Source: Candidatus Ozemobacteraceae bacterium (GTDB taxonomy: Bacteria; Muiribacteriota; Ozemobacteria; Ozemobacterales; Ozemobacteraceae). From it: a stretch of DNA of 64,000 bases. How positions within the stretch are numbered: position 1 is the stretch's first letter; the number at the start of each line of letters is the position of its first letter. The DNA lies in contig DAOSOK010000006.1 in the NCBI GenBank assembly GCA_035373905.1, positions 1-64,000 of the forward strand. The letters are read 5' to 3'. The position numbers were made by a program, and so were the translations under genes. Of this stretch, positions 16,754 through 25,701 are shown piece after piece. The notes under the pieces are model-generated. The model saw only the letters and a list, made by a program, of their open reading frames with translations, ran no database searches and had not been told where the DNA came from.

Positions 16754-17386
16754 ATGAAGAAATTCTGGACGATGCTGTTGATGGCAGGTCTTTTTTCGTT
16801 GAGCGCGGCTGCGTATGCCCAGCCGGCGGCGGCGACGGGCGGCGACATGGGGAAGGACGACGACACCGAGATGATCGGGCCGGCGGATGAGGGGCAGGGG
16901 CTTCGCAAGGGGCTCAAAAACCGCGAGAAGATGACCGCCGACCAGATCATCGAGCGGATCGGGAAGATGAAGGAAAAAATTCTCGGCCGCATCGGAGAAC
17001 GTCTCGCGAAGCTTCCCGAACGTCTCGAAAAGCTGGAATCGCGTGCCGACCGTCTTGCCGAGCGTCGCAACAAGCGGGCTTCGGAAGGCGTCGCCAGCGG
17101 AACCGCCGATCGTTCGGCCCAGGCCAAGGAAAAGATCACCAAGCGGTATGAGGAACTCAAGGCCCGCATTACGAAACGCCGAGAGCAGTTCGAACAGCGC
17201 GCCACGCAGCGCCGCGAAAAATTCCAGCAGCGGATCGCGCATCTGAATGATGCGGACAAGGCAAAGGTCATGTCGGCGTTCGAGTCCGCTCAGAAGGATA
17301 TTTCCGCGGAGATCACGAAGATTTCGGCGGAGGTTCAGAAGAAACTCGACGACACCTACCAGAAAGTCCTGGCCAAGTTCAACTGA
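16754..17386 (+). CDS. Secreted, highly charged coiled-coil protein (ZraP/CpxP-like role suspected)
   Basis: 210 residues from the ATG at 16754, which has a strong AGGAGGAG site; the upstream extension lacks a signal. Signal peptide about 1-22 (ends AYAQ-P). The mature protein is Arg/Lys/Glu-rich helix almost to the end (RIGERLAKLPERLEKLESRA; KRREQFEQRATQRREKFQQR), with a stretch resembling the long antiparallel helices of periplasmic stress proteins. No Cys and no known domain. It sits behind an apparent sigma-54 promoter with two activator sites and converges on a sigma-54 regulator/kinase pair, the layout seen with E. coli zraP and zraSR. I therefore suspect a periplasmic chaperone or feedback partner of that kinase. 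Direct homology to ZraP was not shown. Confidence 0.7.
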   Translation: MKKFWTMLLMAGLFSLSAAAYAQPAAATGGDMGKDDDTEMIGPADEGQGLRKGLKNREKMTADQIIERIGKMKEKILGRIGERLAKLPERLEKLESRADRLAERRNKRASEGVASGTADRSAQAKEKITKRYEELKARITKRREQFEQRATQRREKFQQRIAHLNDADKAKVMSAFESAQKDISAEITKISAEVQKKLDDTYQKVLAKFN

Positions 17387-17413
17387 TCGCGCTCGAGCAA
17401 GGTTCGCGTATCG

Positions 17414-17450
17414 CCGGGTCCGGCCGCCAAGGCCGGGCCCGGTTTCTCTT
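17414..17450 (+). terminator. Terminator between the coiled-coil gene and the regulator gene
   Basis: 12-bp GC stem (17414-17425 / 17431-17442, one G-U pair) with a 5-nt loop followed by TTTCTCTT. It ends the plus-strand transcript 28 bases past its stop. The convergent regulator gene ends at 17450. Confidence 0.8.
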
Positions 17451-18859
17451 CAGCCGTGATTATCGTCGGACCCGGCGATGCCAAGCCTTTTCATGCGATA
17501 CAGCAGGTTCGTCCTCGGAATCTTCAGCTCTTCGGCTGCCTTGCTCTTGACCCCGCCGGACCGTTCGAGCGCCTCGAGAATCATGCGGCGTTCGACGACT
17601 TCCAGGGCTTCGGTCAGACCGCTGTCCGGAGACACGGGAGCGGGTGAAGACTGTTCCGCCGACGGCGCGCCGGTTTCGATCGAAGCGATCCCGAAGTCCC
17701 GAGGCCCCATGAGGTCCGATTCGGCCATGACGGCGGCACGCTCGATGGCGTTGCGCAGTTCCCGGATGTTTCCTCTCCAGCGGTGGGCGCGCAGGATGGG
17801 CAGCAGGGCAGGATCGAGCCTGAGCCCGGGCCTGCCGAATTCCCGCCTGAATTGGCCCAGGAGGTGTTCGAGCAGGAGCGTTATGTCATCGGGGCGCTCC
17901 CGGAGCGGCGGCATGGTTATCCGGACGACGGCAAGCCGGTAGAGCAGATCCTCGCGAAATTCTCCCCGGACGGCCATGGATTCCAGATCCCGGTTCGTGG
18001 CCGCCACGATGCGGGCCTCGATCCTGATCGGCTTCGAACCGCCGACGCGCACGATTTCCTTTTCCTGGAGAGCCCTCAGAAGCTTCGACTGGAGCTCGAG
18101 CGGAACTTCGCCGACTTCGTCGAGAAACAGCGTGCCGCCGCGGGCCGCTTCGAATCTCCCTATCCGCTTTTCCCGGGCGTCGGTGAAGGCCCCCTTCTCG
18201 TGTCCGAACAGTTCGGACTCGAACAGCGTGGCCGGGATCGAGGCGCAGTTGACGCGCACGAACGGCCCCTCAGCCCACGGCGAAAGGCCGTGGATGGCCC
18301 GGGCCGCCACTTCTTTTCCCGTGCCGGTTTCGCCGCACAGCAGGACCGTCGAGGGAAAAACCGCCGCCTTGCGTATCAGGCCTTTCACGGTTTTCATGCC
18401 GTCCGATTCGCCGACCATCGTCGCCAGGGGGTCCTCGAGCCCCTCGATAGCCCGCCACGCGGCGTTGGCTCTCTTGAGCGTGTCGGCCTGTTCGGCCGAT
18501 CGTCGGCGTTCGGCGACGCGCGCGATCCGAAAGGCGAACTCCTCGAGCGGCACCGGCTTGGTGAGGTAATCGAGCGCGCCGAGTTTCATCGCGGCGACGG
18601 CCGTTTCGATGGTGCTGAACGCCGTCATGAGGATGACTTCGGCGGGTTTCTCGGCTTCGCGGGCGGCGCGGATCACCTCGAGCCCTTCGCCGTCGGGGAG
18701 TTTCAGATCGGTGATGACCAGATCGAACGGCCGCGCGGCGATCTCGGAACGGGCCTCGGCGATCGTTCCGACGGGAACGGCGGCATGGCCTTCCTGCCCC
18801 AGAAAGGTGCAGAGACCTTTGACGAGCGAGCGGTTATCGTCGACGACGAGAATGTTCAT
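17450..18859 (-). CDS. Sigma-54-dependent response regulator (NtrC family)
   Basis: 469 residues. Receiver domain 1-115 with acidic pair Asp7-Asp8, phospho-acceptor Asp51 (VITDLKLPDG) and Lys101 (YLTKP). AAA+ domain about 145-375 with Walker A GETGTGKE and Walker B GGTLFLDEVGE. The sigma-54 contact loop reads GAFTDA rather than GAFTGA, a conservative variant. C-terminal FIS-type HTH about 425-465 (GGVKSKAAEELKIPRTNLLY). It should activate sigma-54 promoters after phosphorylation, most plausibly the one at 16693 through the paired sites at 16592 and 16624. It overlaps the kinase gene by 4 bases. Confidence 0.93.
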   Translation of the reverse strand: MNILVVDDNRSLVKGLCTFLGQEGHAAVPVGTIAEARSEIAARPFDLVITDLKLPDGEGLEVIRAAREAEKPAEVILMTAFSTIETAVAAMKLGALDYLTKPVPLEEFAFRIARVAERRRSAEQADTLKRANAAWRAIEGLEDPLATMVGESDGMKTVKGLIRKAAVFPSTVLLCGETGTGKEVAARAIHGLSPWAEGPFVRVNCASIPATLFESELFGHEKGAFTDAREKRIGRFEAARGGTLFLDEVGEVPLELQSKLLRALQEKEIVRVGGSKPIRIEARIVAATNRDLESMAVRGEFREDLLYRLAVVRITMPPLRERPDDITLLLEHLLGQFRREFGRPGLRLDPALLPILRAHRWRGNIRELRNAIERAAVMAESDLMGPRDFGIASIETGAPSAEQSSPAPVSPDSGLTEALEVVERRMILEALERSGGVKSKAAEELKIPRTNLLYRMKRLGIAGSDDNHG

Positions 18860-20316
18860 GTCCTGACCGGCACCTCGATGAGGAATGCAGCCCCTCCGCC
18901 GGGGGCCGATTCATACCGTATCGACCCATCATGGGCCTCCACGAATTTCCGCACGAGGGCAAGGCCGATCCCGTGCCCGCCGGGTCTGCCCGTCGCGAAC
19001 GGCGTGAACAGCCTTGGCACGAGCTCCTGAGGAACTCCGGGGCCGGCGTCGGCGAACGAGAAGCATACCATATCATTTTTACGATATATGTCTATATTCA
19101 TTTCAACGGGCTTCGGATAACATGCGGAAACGGCATTGTCGATCAGATTTTCGGCGATCTGCCGCCACATCATGATATCACCCTCGACCTCGACCTCAGG
19201 ACACCGGATATCGACCCGGCCGCCCGTGGGCACTCTCGCGGAAATTGCGTCACGGAGAAGGTCCGCAGGCCGGAACCGCTCACGCACGGGCTTCACGTCG
19301 CGCGAATAGCCCAGGAACCTGTCCACGAGGATTTTCAGCTGTTCCAGTTGTCCCTGGATTTCCTTGAACGGCTCGGCATCGGCGCCCTCTGGCAGGTATT
19401 TTCGCTTCAACAACCCTAGGTGCATCCCGATGGCTGAGAGCGGATTCCGCACCTCGTGGGCGATGGCGCTTCCCATGAGCGCGAGTTCGCGGATCCTCTC
19501 CGCGTGGATGTTTCGCAATTGCGTCTCGCGCTCGGACAGGCGCTCGTACAATCGGCACAACCCTTCGCGAAGCCGGTCGAGCTCGAAGATTCCGAGAGGT
19601 TCGGAAGTCGGCGGCTCATTCCTGCCGATGCGCTCGAGGCTCGTCACCAGCATGCCGACCCTGCGCGACACGCTTCCGGCGAGGAACATGGCGGCAACGA
19701 CACACAGGGGAACGGCCCACAGCAACGCGGAAACGGCCGCACGCCCGATCACCCCGAACAACTCCATATACCTGAGGTCTGCCTCGACGCCCACGACGCC
19801 GCTCAGGATCCCGTCGCGATCGAGGCGGGGAACCAGCACGATCTTGCACCTGCGCGCCACGTTCAGCATCCCCGGATCTGGAAAGAACGCGCGTCCCTCC
19901 TCGAGCGCAAACATGCCGTCCTCGATCAGGTCGTCGACGTCCTCGATGGAGGGAGGCAGGAGGTCCGTCTCCCCGGGCATTTTCACGGAATACGACGCAA
20001 CGAACCGCGGGCTGTGATCACGGAACTCCACCCAGTATACGTTGTTGATCCAGGCCGCAGTTCCTCCCGCGGAAAGCAGTCGTTCGAGATCGGACGACAA
20101 GTCGCCCCCGGTTTGCTCGCGAATACGCGAGTTCCATTCCGCCATCAGCCGTCGCGCCATCGCTTCCAGGTTCCGACCGGCCTCGTCGTCCAGGAGAGCA
20201 AACGACTGCCTGTATAGCAGAGCCGCCGACACGAGAAGAAGCGCGAAAGCGATTCCGAGCATCGTCGCGAACAGACGTCCGAACAGCGATCTCGGTAGCA
20301 GCCTCAGGCGCGGCAT
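18856..20316 (-). CDS. Membrane sensor histidine kinase
   Basis: 486 residues. TM1 about 12-35, a periplasmic sensor domain of about 155 residues (WINNVYWVEFRDHSPRFVAS; a single-Cache/PAS-like segment ending GVVGVEADLRYMEL), TM2 about 192-215 and a HAMP linker. The HisKA box has the phospho-acceptor His in SAIAHEVRNPLSAIGMH. The ATPase domain has the N box NLIDNAVSA, then DAGPGVP and GGHGIGLALVRKF. It partners the NtrC-type regulator (4-base overlap). By its position with the secreted coiled-coil gene it likely senses an envelope signal such as metal or misfolded protein; the signal itself cannot be read from sequence. Confidence 0.92.
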   Translation of the reverse strand: MPRLRLLPRSLFGRLFATMLGIAFALLLVSAALLYRQSFALLDDEAGRNLEAMARRLMAEWNSRIREQTGGDLSSDLERLLSAGGTAAWINNVYWVEFRDHSPRFVASYSVKMPGETDLLPPSIEDVDDLIEDGMFALEEGRAFFPDPGMLNVARRCKIVLVPRLDRDGILSGVVGVEADLRYMELFGVIGRAAVSALLWAVPLCVVAAMFLAGSVSRRVGMLVTSLERIGRNEPPTSEPLGIFELDRLREGLCRLYERLSERETQLRNIHAERIRELALMGSAIAHEVRNPLSAIGMHLGLLKRKYLPEGADAEPFKEIQGQLEQLKILVDRFLGYSRDVKPVRERFRPADLLRDAISARVPTGGRVDIRCPEVEVEGDIMMWRQIAENLIDNAVSACYPKPVEMNIDIYRKNDMVCFSFADAGPGVPQELVPRLFTPFATGRPGGHGIGLALVRKFVEAHDGSIRYESAPGGGAAFLIEVPVRT

Positions 20317-20328
20317 GGAGGCGCCCGG

Positions 20329-22071
20329 TTATAAGGTCGCTTCCACTTCTTTCCAGCCGATCAACTCTTTCATGACGGCCATATTATATTTCGTTCCGTA
20401 TCGAACCGGCTTGTCGACCATGTAGTCGTAACTCGACTGGGAAAGGATTTCCTGCCAGTTGTAATAGGTGACCTTGATGTCGTTCGGCATCTTGCGCCGG
20501 TCGAAATAATCGGTCGAAAGGTTCCCGACCACGTGCAGGTTGATCATCTTCTGCATCTTCGACTCGGTGTCCAGTTCGAACCCGCCGGCGGCATGAAAGC
20601 AGCCTTCCCATCGCGGGCTCACGTTGACGAAGGGATGCGTGACGCCAAGCCGCGACCAGTCGCTGTCGTGATGGGGCTTGTAGACGATCTTGCCGGTCGT
20701 CGGATTCTCGGTCGAGGTATCGCGCTCCTTGTCGCGGATGGCGATGATGCCGAGCGCCGACTTGCTGCCGTCGTCGTCGGTCATGGTCAGGATGTCGCCG
20801 CCGACGTAGACGTTCCCCTCGACGACGAGCAGGCCTTTGCCCTTCATCCATCCCTCTATATATACATCGCCCTTTATATATGTCAGACCATTGATCTCGA
20901 CGGCGTGCGACGTGTCGTGCGCACGCGTCGGATTGCCGAGAAACCGCGTGATCTTGTTCGGCACATTCCGCCAGTCGCCCCAGCCGTAGAGGGGAACCAC
21001 CTTCCGGTAGGTCACCTCGTTGCGGCCGAACGCCTCGCGGAAATTCACATCGGTGAAGTATTTCGCCTGGCTCGGCGTCTTCTCGGGGTCGACCATCCTG
21101 TTCGACAGACGACGGTACACGTCCTCGTCGTACAGGTTGATCTTGCTCGTCTCGTAAGCCTGGACTTTTTTCGTGTTCGAATTATAGGCCTCATTATTCA
21201 CTTTCGACCACCAGGGCCAGTGGAACAGGCCCATCCACTTATAATACTGTCGCGTCACCGCGTCGTTCTGATACTCGATCGAGTCGGCGCCGGCGAAGTT
21301 CGCGCCGCCGTTCCAGCCCGTCCAGCCGATGCCCATGTCGAGCCAGGGGTTGTCGAGATCCTTGCGAAGGTCGGTCAGCATCAACCACTTGGGAAGATCG
21401 ACCCGGGCGCCGTCGCGCATGAACACCTTGCCGCCCTTCACGGTGAATCCCCATGGATCCCAGAAGTCGAAGGGAAGGATCTTGAAGGAATCCTGGTGAG
21501 TCTTGTTCAGATACAGACCGTGTTCGGGGGCGATCATCCCGACCGAGTTTCCGGGAAACGGCGACTGAACCAGCATGGCGTTGCACGTCTTCTTCACTTC
21601 GATCTGGCGGCTGGTGCGGTGGTAGGTGCCGCGGGAGTTGATCACGATGAGGCCGCTCCGGAGGACGTCGGGCGGAAGGCCCTTCGCCTCGAGTTCCTTC
21701 GAGGCGTCAGGATTGCGCTTCCAGGTGACGCGCGTCTTGATCTTTCCGTCGCGGATCAGCGGAGGGACGGCAGAATCCTTCCCTTCGAGGCGGGACATGT
21801 CGATGTCGACGCTCCCCTCCTCGCTCTTGGCGATCAGCTTGTAGAAAGCGTTTTCGGGGTCGTTCATCCGGCTCTTGATCGTGAACAGGGCCTCCTCAAC
21901 GCCGGCCTCGGCCAACAGCAGGGCGCAGGTGCTGTCCACGTAATTCTCAGTCAGATGGACCTCGCCCCGCATGAAATGGATCATGCCGTAGACGATAATG
22001 CTGATCACGACGATCGTCGCGATCGTAAAAAACAATGCAAGCCCTGAGCGGCGCACCGGTCGACGGATCAT
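20329..22071 (-). CDS. Type IV pilin-like/PilX-like N-terminus, large unknown protein
   Basis: 580 residues. The N-terminus MIRRPVRRSGLALFFTIATI and the following hydrophobic helix resemble the class III/PilX-type prepilin anchors found in minor-pilin operons; the next part is helical with an Ala-rich LLLAEAGVEEALFTIKSR segment also seen in PilX-like proteins. The remaining 480 residues are Trp/Tyr/Asp-rich (beta-rich by eye) with repeats of the TYIKGDVYIEGWMKGKGLLV type and no domain I can name; short runs resemble beta-helix coils. Likely an exported or pilus-tip-associated protein. The gene has an AGGAGG site and a probable promoter at 22115-22144 and stands 12 bases upstream of the kinase gene. 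Confidence 0.6.
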   Translation of the reverse strand: MIRRPVRRSGLALFFTIATIVVISIIVYGMIHFMRGEVHLTENYVDSTCALLLAEAGVEEALFTIKSRMNDPENAFYKLIAKSEEGSVDIDMSRLEGKDSAVPPLIRDGKIKTRVTWKRNPDASKELEAKGLPPDVLRSGLIVINSRGTYHRTSRQIEVKKTCNAMLVQSPFPGNSVGMIAPEHGLYLNKTHQDSFKILPFDFWDPWGFTVKGGKVFMRDGARVDLPKWLMLTDLRKDLDNPWLDMGIGWTGWNGGANFAGADSIEYQNDAVTRQYYKWMGLFHWPWWSKVNNEAYNSNTKKVQAYETSKINLYDEDVYRRLSNRMVDPEKTPSQAKYFTDVNFREAFGRNEVTYRKVVPLYGWGDWRNVPNKITRFLGNPTRAHDTSHAVEINGLTYIKGDVYIEGWMKGKGLLVVEGNVYVGGDILTMTDDDGSKSALGIIAIRDKERDTSTENPTTGKIVYKPHHDSDWSRLGVTHPFVNVSPRWEGCFHAAGGFELDTESKMQKMINLHVVGNLSTDYFDRRKMPNDIKVTYYNWQEILSQSSYDYMVDKPVRYGTKYNMAVMKELIGWKEVEATL

Positions 22072-22114
22072 GGCACTACCTCCTGACGGGGCATGAGTAA
22101 GTCCCGTACACTCT

Positions 22115-22144
22115 ATTCTACCAATCGTAGCCCGCCCCCCGCAA
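22115..22144 (-). promoter_or_regulatory. Sigma-70 type promoter of the PilX-like gene
   Basis: On the minus strand TTGCGG (22139-22144) and TAGAAT (22115-22120) with an 18-bp spacer, about 44 bases ahead of the ATG at 22071. A hairpin (CTGAAAG-ATT-CTTTCAG, 22164-22180) lies just upstream, after the CsgG-like gene, but has no U-tract. Confidence 0.45.
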
Positions 22145-22187
22145 TACGAGCGAGGAAATGCCGCTGAAAGATTCTTTCAGGAAACGC

Positions 22188-23102
22188 TCACCGGGCCTCG
22201 AAGGAAACGATATCCCCTTCCGATGCCGTGACGCCCGGCGGAACCGTCGCCATCGAGCCGTCGGGCTGCACGTCCGTGACGCGGACGGTCCCGAGCTCTT
22301 TCTTCGAACACCAGACAACCACGCCTGCGCGGTTACGGATCTCCGTCACCCCATACAAGACGCCTTCCCGGCCCTCCGAGAGGCCGCTCGAGGTTCCCAT
22401 GTCGATGACGATGCCCTCCGGGCTGACCGCCTGCACCCGGGCCTCCAGCCGAAACAGGCCGTTCAGGCGCGACATCACCCGATCGAGCGCCTTTCTCGTG
22501 GCCTGGCCGATCATCGACGCGTCGAACTCGGAGGAGCCGAGTTTCAGAGCCGCACCGAGGGCCTTTTTCAGGTCGCCGGCGAGAAGAACCGCTCCGGTCT
22601 TGTCGTGACGGGCTTCGGCATTGTCGGAAAACACGAGCCGGCCGTTCTTCAGATCGATCACTTCGACGCTGAGGCGAACGTATGCCGTGACCTTCGTGTG
22701 CATGAAGCCGCCGGCGAGCTTGCCTAGGGTCCCGAGTCCGGTGTCCCGCTGGAAATGGCCGAAATCCATCACCTTGCCTCGCAGGATGTAATCGGCGCCC
22801 TGGAACCCGCCCTTGGCCTGGATCGTCGAGACGTCGAAGAAGCCGTCCTGCGCGAGGTTGAGCTCGTCCTTCATCGCCTTCAGTTCTTCCCGTTCGACGA
22901 CGAGCACCTTTCCGGCCTGCATCAGCCGCTGTTTCAGCATTTGAGCGAGCCCCGACCCGATCGGATAGCTGGAATCGAATCCAGACGGGTTCGCGAACGG
23001 AAGGACGGCGATCCGCGGTCGGGCCTCGACCCGGGCCCCGACCACGAGAAAGATTCCGACCATCAGGAGAACCATACGCGCAATTCGACGACACGACCTC
23101 AT
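22188..23102 (-). CDS. CsgG/FlgT-like exported protein
   Basis: 304 residues with a signal peptide about 1-27. The middle (RPRIAVLPFANPSGFDSSYP through QRLMQAGKVLVVEREELKAM and ADYILRGKVMDF) is the CsgG-family core, which in CsgG forms an outer-membrane secretion channel and in related proteins such as FlgT or LpoB-type factors serves as a scaffold. The last 90 residues (GIVIDMGTSSGLSEGREGVL; GTVRVTDVQPDGSM) resemble the FlgT C-terminal beta domain. No lipobox Cys is seen at the signal cleavage site, unlike CsgG. The start overlaps the GNAT stop by 4 bases (ATGA). Confidence 0.72.
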   Translation of the reverse strand: MRSCRRIARMVLLMVGIFLVVGARVEARPRIAVLPFANPSGFDSSYPIGSGLAQMLKQRLMQAGKVLVVEREELKAMKDELNLAQDGFFDVSTIQAKGGFQGADYILRGKVMDFGHFQRDTGLGTLGKLAGGFMHTKVTAYVRLSVEVIDLKNGRLVFSDNAEARHDKTGAVLLAGDLKKALGAALKLGSSEFDASMIGQATRKALDRVMSRLNGLFRLEARVQAVSPEGIVIDMGTSSGLSEGREGVLYGVTEIRNRAGVVVWCSKKELGTVRVTDVQPDGSMATVPPGVTASEGDIVSFEAR

Positions 23103-23593
23103 TCAGCCCCCCCGGCTCCGAGAATTTTCCGCAACAACTGCCGGTGACGCCCCGGCCCGAAATGATCCGAAAGGAACTCCACGCTCTCGCATCCGAGCCT
23201 CGAGAGATACAACCCCAGCGCAGGACGGTTTTCCGGATCCACCGTCAGTTCGAGGCTTCTCACTCCTCTGGCCGTCAACGACTCCAGAACCGCATGCATC
23301 AGCATGAAACCGATACCCCGGCGCCGCCACGAGCGCGTCACGGCGAGACTGAAAAGAAACGCCCGCGGTTCCCCCACTCCGCCGATGACGATCGCCTCGC
23401 CGACGATGCCGTCGTCAGGGCGACGGGCGACCCATATTTCGCCGGCCCGTGCCATCAGGGCGAGATTGGGCGCCGTCTGGGCATCGTCCGGGAACGCCTC
23501 CCGCTCGAGCGCCGCGACGCCCTCCACCCCGGCTCGGTCATCGGGCCGGAGCCGGTCAACATCGACAACAGGCGGAGATGCCGTGGGCGCCAT
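23099..23593 (-). CDS. GNAT-family N-acetyltransferase
   Basis: 164 residues from an ATG at 23593 whose A shares a base with the upstream stop (TGATG), a coupled start. An in-frame extension to 23824 lies antisense-like inside the propeller gene and was dropped. The acetyl-CoA site is SLAVTRSWRRRGIGFMLMHA (motif A, R/Q-x-x-G-x-G/A) and the later LTVDPENRPALGLYLSRLGC is motif B, as in RimI-type enzymes. The acceptor is unknown; the tight coupling to a propeller protein and a CsgG-like protein suggests a common pathway. Confidence 0.8.
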   Translation of the reverse strand: MAPTASPPVVDVDRLRPDDRAGVEGVAALEREAFPDDAQTAPNLALMARAGEIWVARRPDDGIVGEAIVIGGVGEPRAFLFSLAVTRSWRRRGIGFMLMHAVLESLTARGVRSLELTVDPENRPALGLYLSRLGCESVEFLSDHFGPGRHRQLLRKILGAGGAE

Positions 23594-25548
23594 CAGACTT
23601 CCAGGAAACCGATCGCGGAAGGCGTGTCCCGACCTTCGGCTCCGGGCGAGTATTTTCCGAACCCGCTCTCGCCGAGAACGTAGACGCTTCCATCGATCCG
23701 GCAGGGGAGCACCTGGAGGATCCTGTCGGGGAACGTCGTTCTTGCCAGCACCCGCCCGTCGGGCGCGACGAGAATCAATTCGTCGATTCCCGTGGCAATC
23801 ACGGCCCCCTGCCTGTTGAGGCACATGCCGGAAACGCCGCCGGTCAGGGGAAGGCGTATCCGCGTTCCGTCGCCGCTCCGGAGGATCGTGACTCCGTCGC
23901 CGGCGGCGCCGCCGATGAACATTGCGTCCTCGGTTTTGTGGATGACGACCTGCTTTGCCCCGCCCTCGACGCTCGCCCGGCGAAGGATGTCGGCCTTTTC
24001 GCCGATCACCAGCACGTCTCCGCTCCGGAGACCCGCGACAAGCTCTTTTCCGGATGCATCCATCCGATGGAACATCGGCTCGGCGGGAAGTTCAATATCG
24101 TGAACAATATTTCCTTCGGGATCGACGCATGCAACCCGACTCTTCCCGACAAGCCTCGCGTAATGCTCGGAACCAAGGAGGGCGGCGACCGTCTCCCCGC
24201 ACTCGATGGTCTTTACGGGTTGTCCGGGATGCCGGTGGTAGTGAACCGTCCCTTTCTCGTCGAGAAGCAGAAGGGCTCCGGATGCGAACAGGTGGGCCGC
24301 GCGGAAGTTTCCGAAAAAGCGGCAGGCCTCGCTTCCGTCGCTCCGAAAGCCGACGACGCCGTTCTTTCCGACCGCGATGGCGAGATCCGCGACGGCTGAA
24401 ACGGCGATATCCGCGACGTCTCCCGCGGGGAGACGCGCGGTCCAGATTTCATCCCCGACGTCGTTCCGGCAGTGAAGGGTATCGCGGCCGTCCCACACCA
24501 GGGCATACTCGATCTGGTCGGCGCCGAGCCAGGTGCGGACGAAGGGCTTCCGGGACGCCCCGGCTCCCCCGGCAAGATCGATCTGCCAGATTTTCCTGAA
24601 CGCGGGAACGCTTGCCCCGTCAGCCGGAGGGGGCTCCACGTCGAGGAACTCGAGGCGGCTGAAGTCGCGGGAAGCCGTCGATACAAGACATCCGACCCGG
24701 CCTTCGGGCGTCGCATACCAGATCGTCTGGCCGTCGCTCGTCAGCCGGGCGCGGATCAGAGGCTCGGGAAACCGGTGTTCCCAGGCGGGCTGGCCTTCGG
24801 CGTTGAGAATGGTCAGAAGGCCTTCCCGGGAATAGAGGAGCGTCTGTTTCGTCTGGTCGGCGTAGGAGACGCCGGAGAAATCCGCATTCAACTTCCCTTT
24901 CCAGATACCGAAGCTCTTCACGCAGTTGATGCAGAAAATACCCTTGCCGCGGTCGAGCGCGACGGTGACCTGTCCGTCGGCGCTGACGGCGAGATCCTGG
25001 ATCGGGTCGAGGCCCATGAATGCGTCGTAATGCCGACCGTCTATCGCCACGGCCTGAAGTCCCTCGCCGCGTTCGTCGCGACAGGCGAACGCGACGGTCA
25101 GCCCGCTCGCCGAGATGTCGAGAGCGGCCGGAACCTTGAGAAGATTCCGGTAGGTCCAGCGTATGCGGCCTTGCCGGTCAGCCAGAACGACGGTCGGCTC
25201 GCGCGTCACGAGGACGATGTAGTGCCCGTCGGAGCTGATGAGCCCGTATACCGCCGGCGCCGGACGCTTCTTCCACTGGATCTGGCCCCTGGCGTCGATC
25301 AGCAGGGAATTGCCGCTGTCATCGACCGCGAGGACGTCGAGCGTATCGGCCAGGCTGATCGTGCGCATGGCGGCCCCGACGAAGGTGCGCCACATCTCCT
25401 GCCCGGCGTGGTCGAGCATGACGACATGCCCCGATACGGTCAGGGCCGCGAGGGCCTTGCGCTCGCTCGTGGCCTGCATCATGCGGATCATGCCGAGCTG
25501 TTTCTGCCACAGTTCCTGGTAGCCAGCCCGCCCCGTCGTACCGATCAT
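23593..25548 (-). CDS. Beta-propeller (WD40/PQQ-like) protein
   Basis: 651 residues from the ATG at 25548, chosen because it has GGAG six bases upstream. Upstream ATGs at 25602 and 25644 have no ribosome site and would add 18 or 32 residues. The whole protein is a run of short beta blades of the type GHVVMLDHAGQEMWR, GNSLLIDARGQIQWKK and TVVLADRQGRIRWTY, the PQQ/WD-like propeller pattern, probably two propellers. No signal peptide, so it appears cytoplasmic. No catalytic motif is visible; a scaffold or sensor role fits. It is coupled to the GNAT gene (1-base overlap) and divergent from the gene at 25702. Confidence 0.65.
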   Translation of the reverse strand: MIGTTGRAGYQELWQKQLGMIRMMQATSERKALAALTVSGHVVMLDHAGQEMWRTFVGAAMRTISLADTLDVLAVDDSGNSLLIDARGQIQWKKRPAPAVYGLISSDGHYIVLVTREPTVVLADRQGRIRWTYRNLLKVPAALDISASGLTVAFACRDERGEGLQAVAIDGRHYDAFMGLDPIQDLAVSADGQVTVALDRGKGIFCINCVKSFGIWKGKLNADFSGVSYADQTKQTLLYSREGLLTILNAEGQPAWEHRFPEPLIRARLTSDGQTIWYATPEGRVGCLVSTASRDFSRLEFLDVEPPPADGASVPAFRKIWQIDLAGGAGASRKPFVRTWLGADQIEYALVWDGRDTLHCRNDVGDEIWTARLPAGDVADIAVSAVADLAIAVGKNGVVGFRSDGSEACRFFGNFRAAHLFASGALLLLDEKGTVHYHRHPGQPVKTIECGETVAALLGSEHYARLVGKSRVACVDPEGNIVHDIELPAEPMFHRMDASGKELVAGLRSGDVLVIGEKADILRRASVEGGAKQVVIHKTEDAMFIGGAAGDGVTILRSGDGTRIRLPLTGGVSGMCLNRQGAVIATGIDELILVAPDGRVLARTTFPDRILQVLPCRIDGSVYVLGESGFGKYSPGAEGRDTPSAIGFLEV

Positions 25549-25643
25549 CGCCGACTCCGTATCATCCGAGAATCCATTTCGCTTCAGTGTATCCCTGTTC
25601 ATTGCCGGGAGCAAGAGGGGAGTGCGGAACGCACCCGGCTCCA

Positions 25644-25652
25644 TGCTATACT
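25644..25652 (+). promoter_or_regulatory. Extended -10 promoter of the 460-residue exported protein gene
   Basis: TGCTATACT (TGn-TATACT) about 50 bases before the ATG at 25702; no convincing -35. Its position inside the upstream-most potential start of the divergent propeller gene argues for the shorter propeller start. Confidence 0.45.
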
Positions 25653-25701
25653 AAAGACCGCGCACTCGCGGATCACTCAATCGACAGAGGAGACGTCGAA
25701 C

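Noticed and set aside
24472..25701. Upstream part of an 870-codon frame that continues into the exported protein gene at 25702.
   Set aside because: This part is antisense to the propeller gene. A ribosome site and signal peptide at 25702 define the real start.
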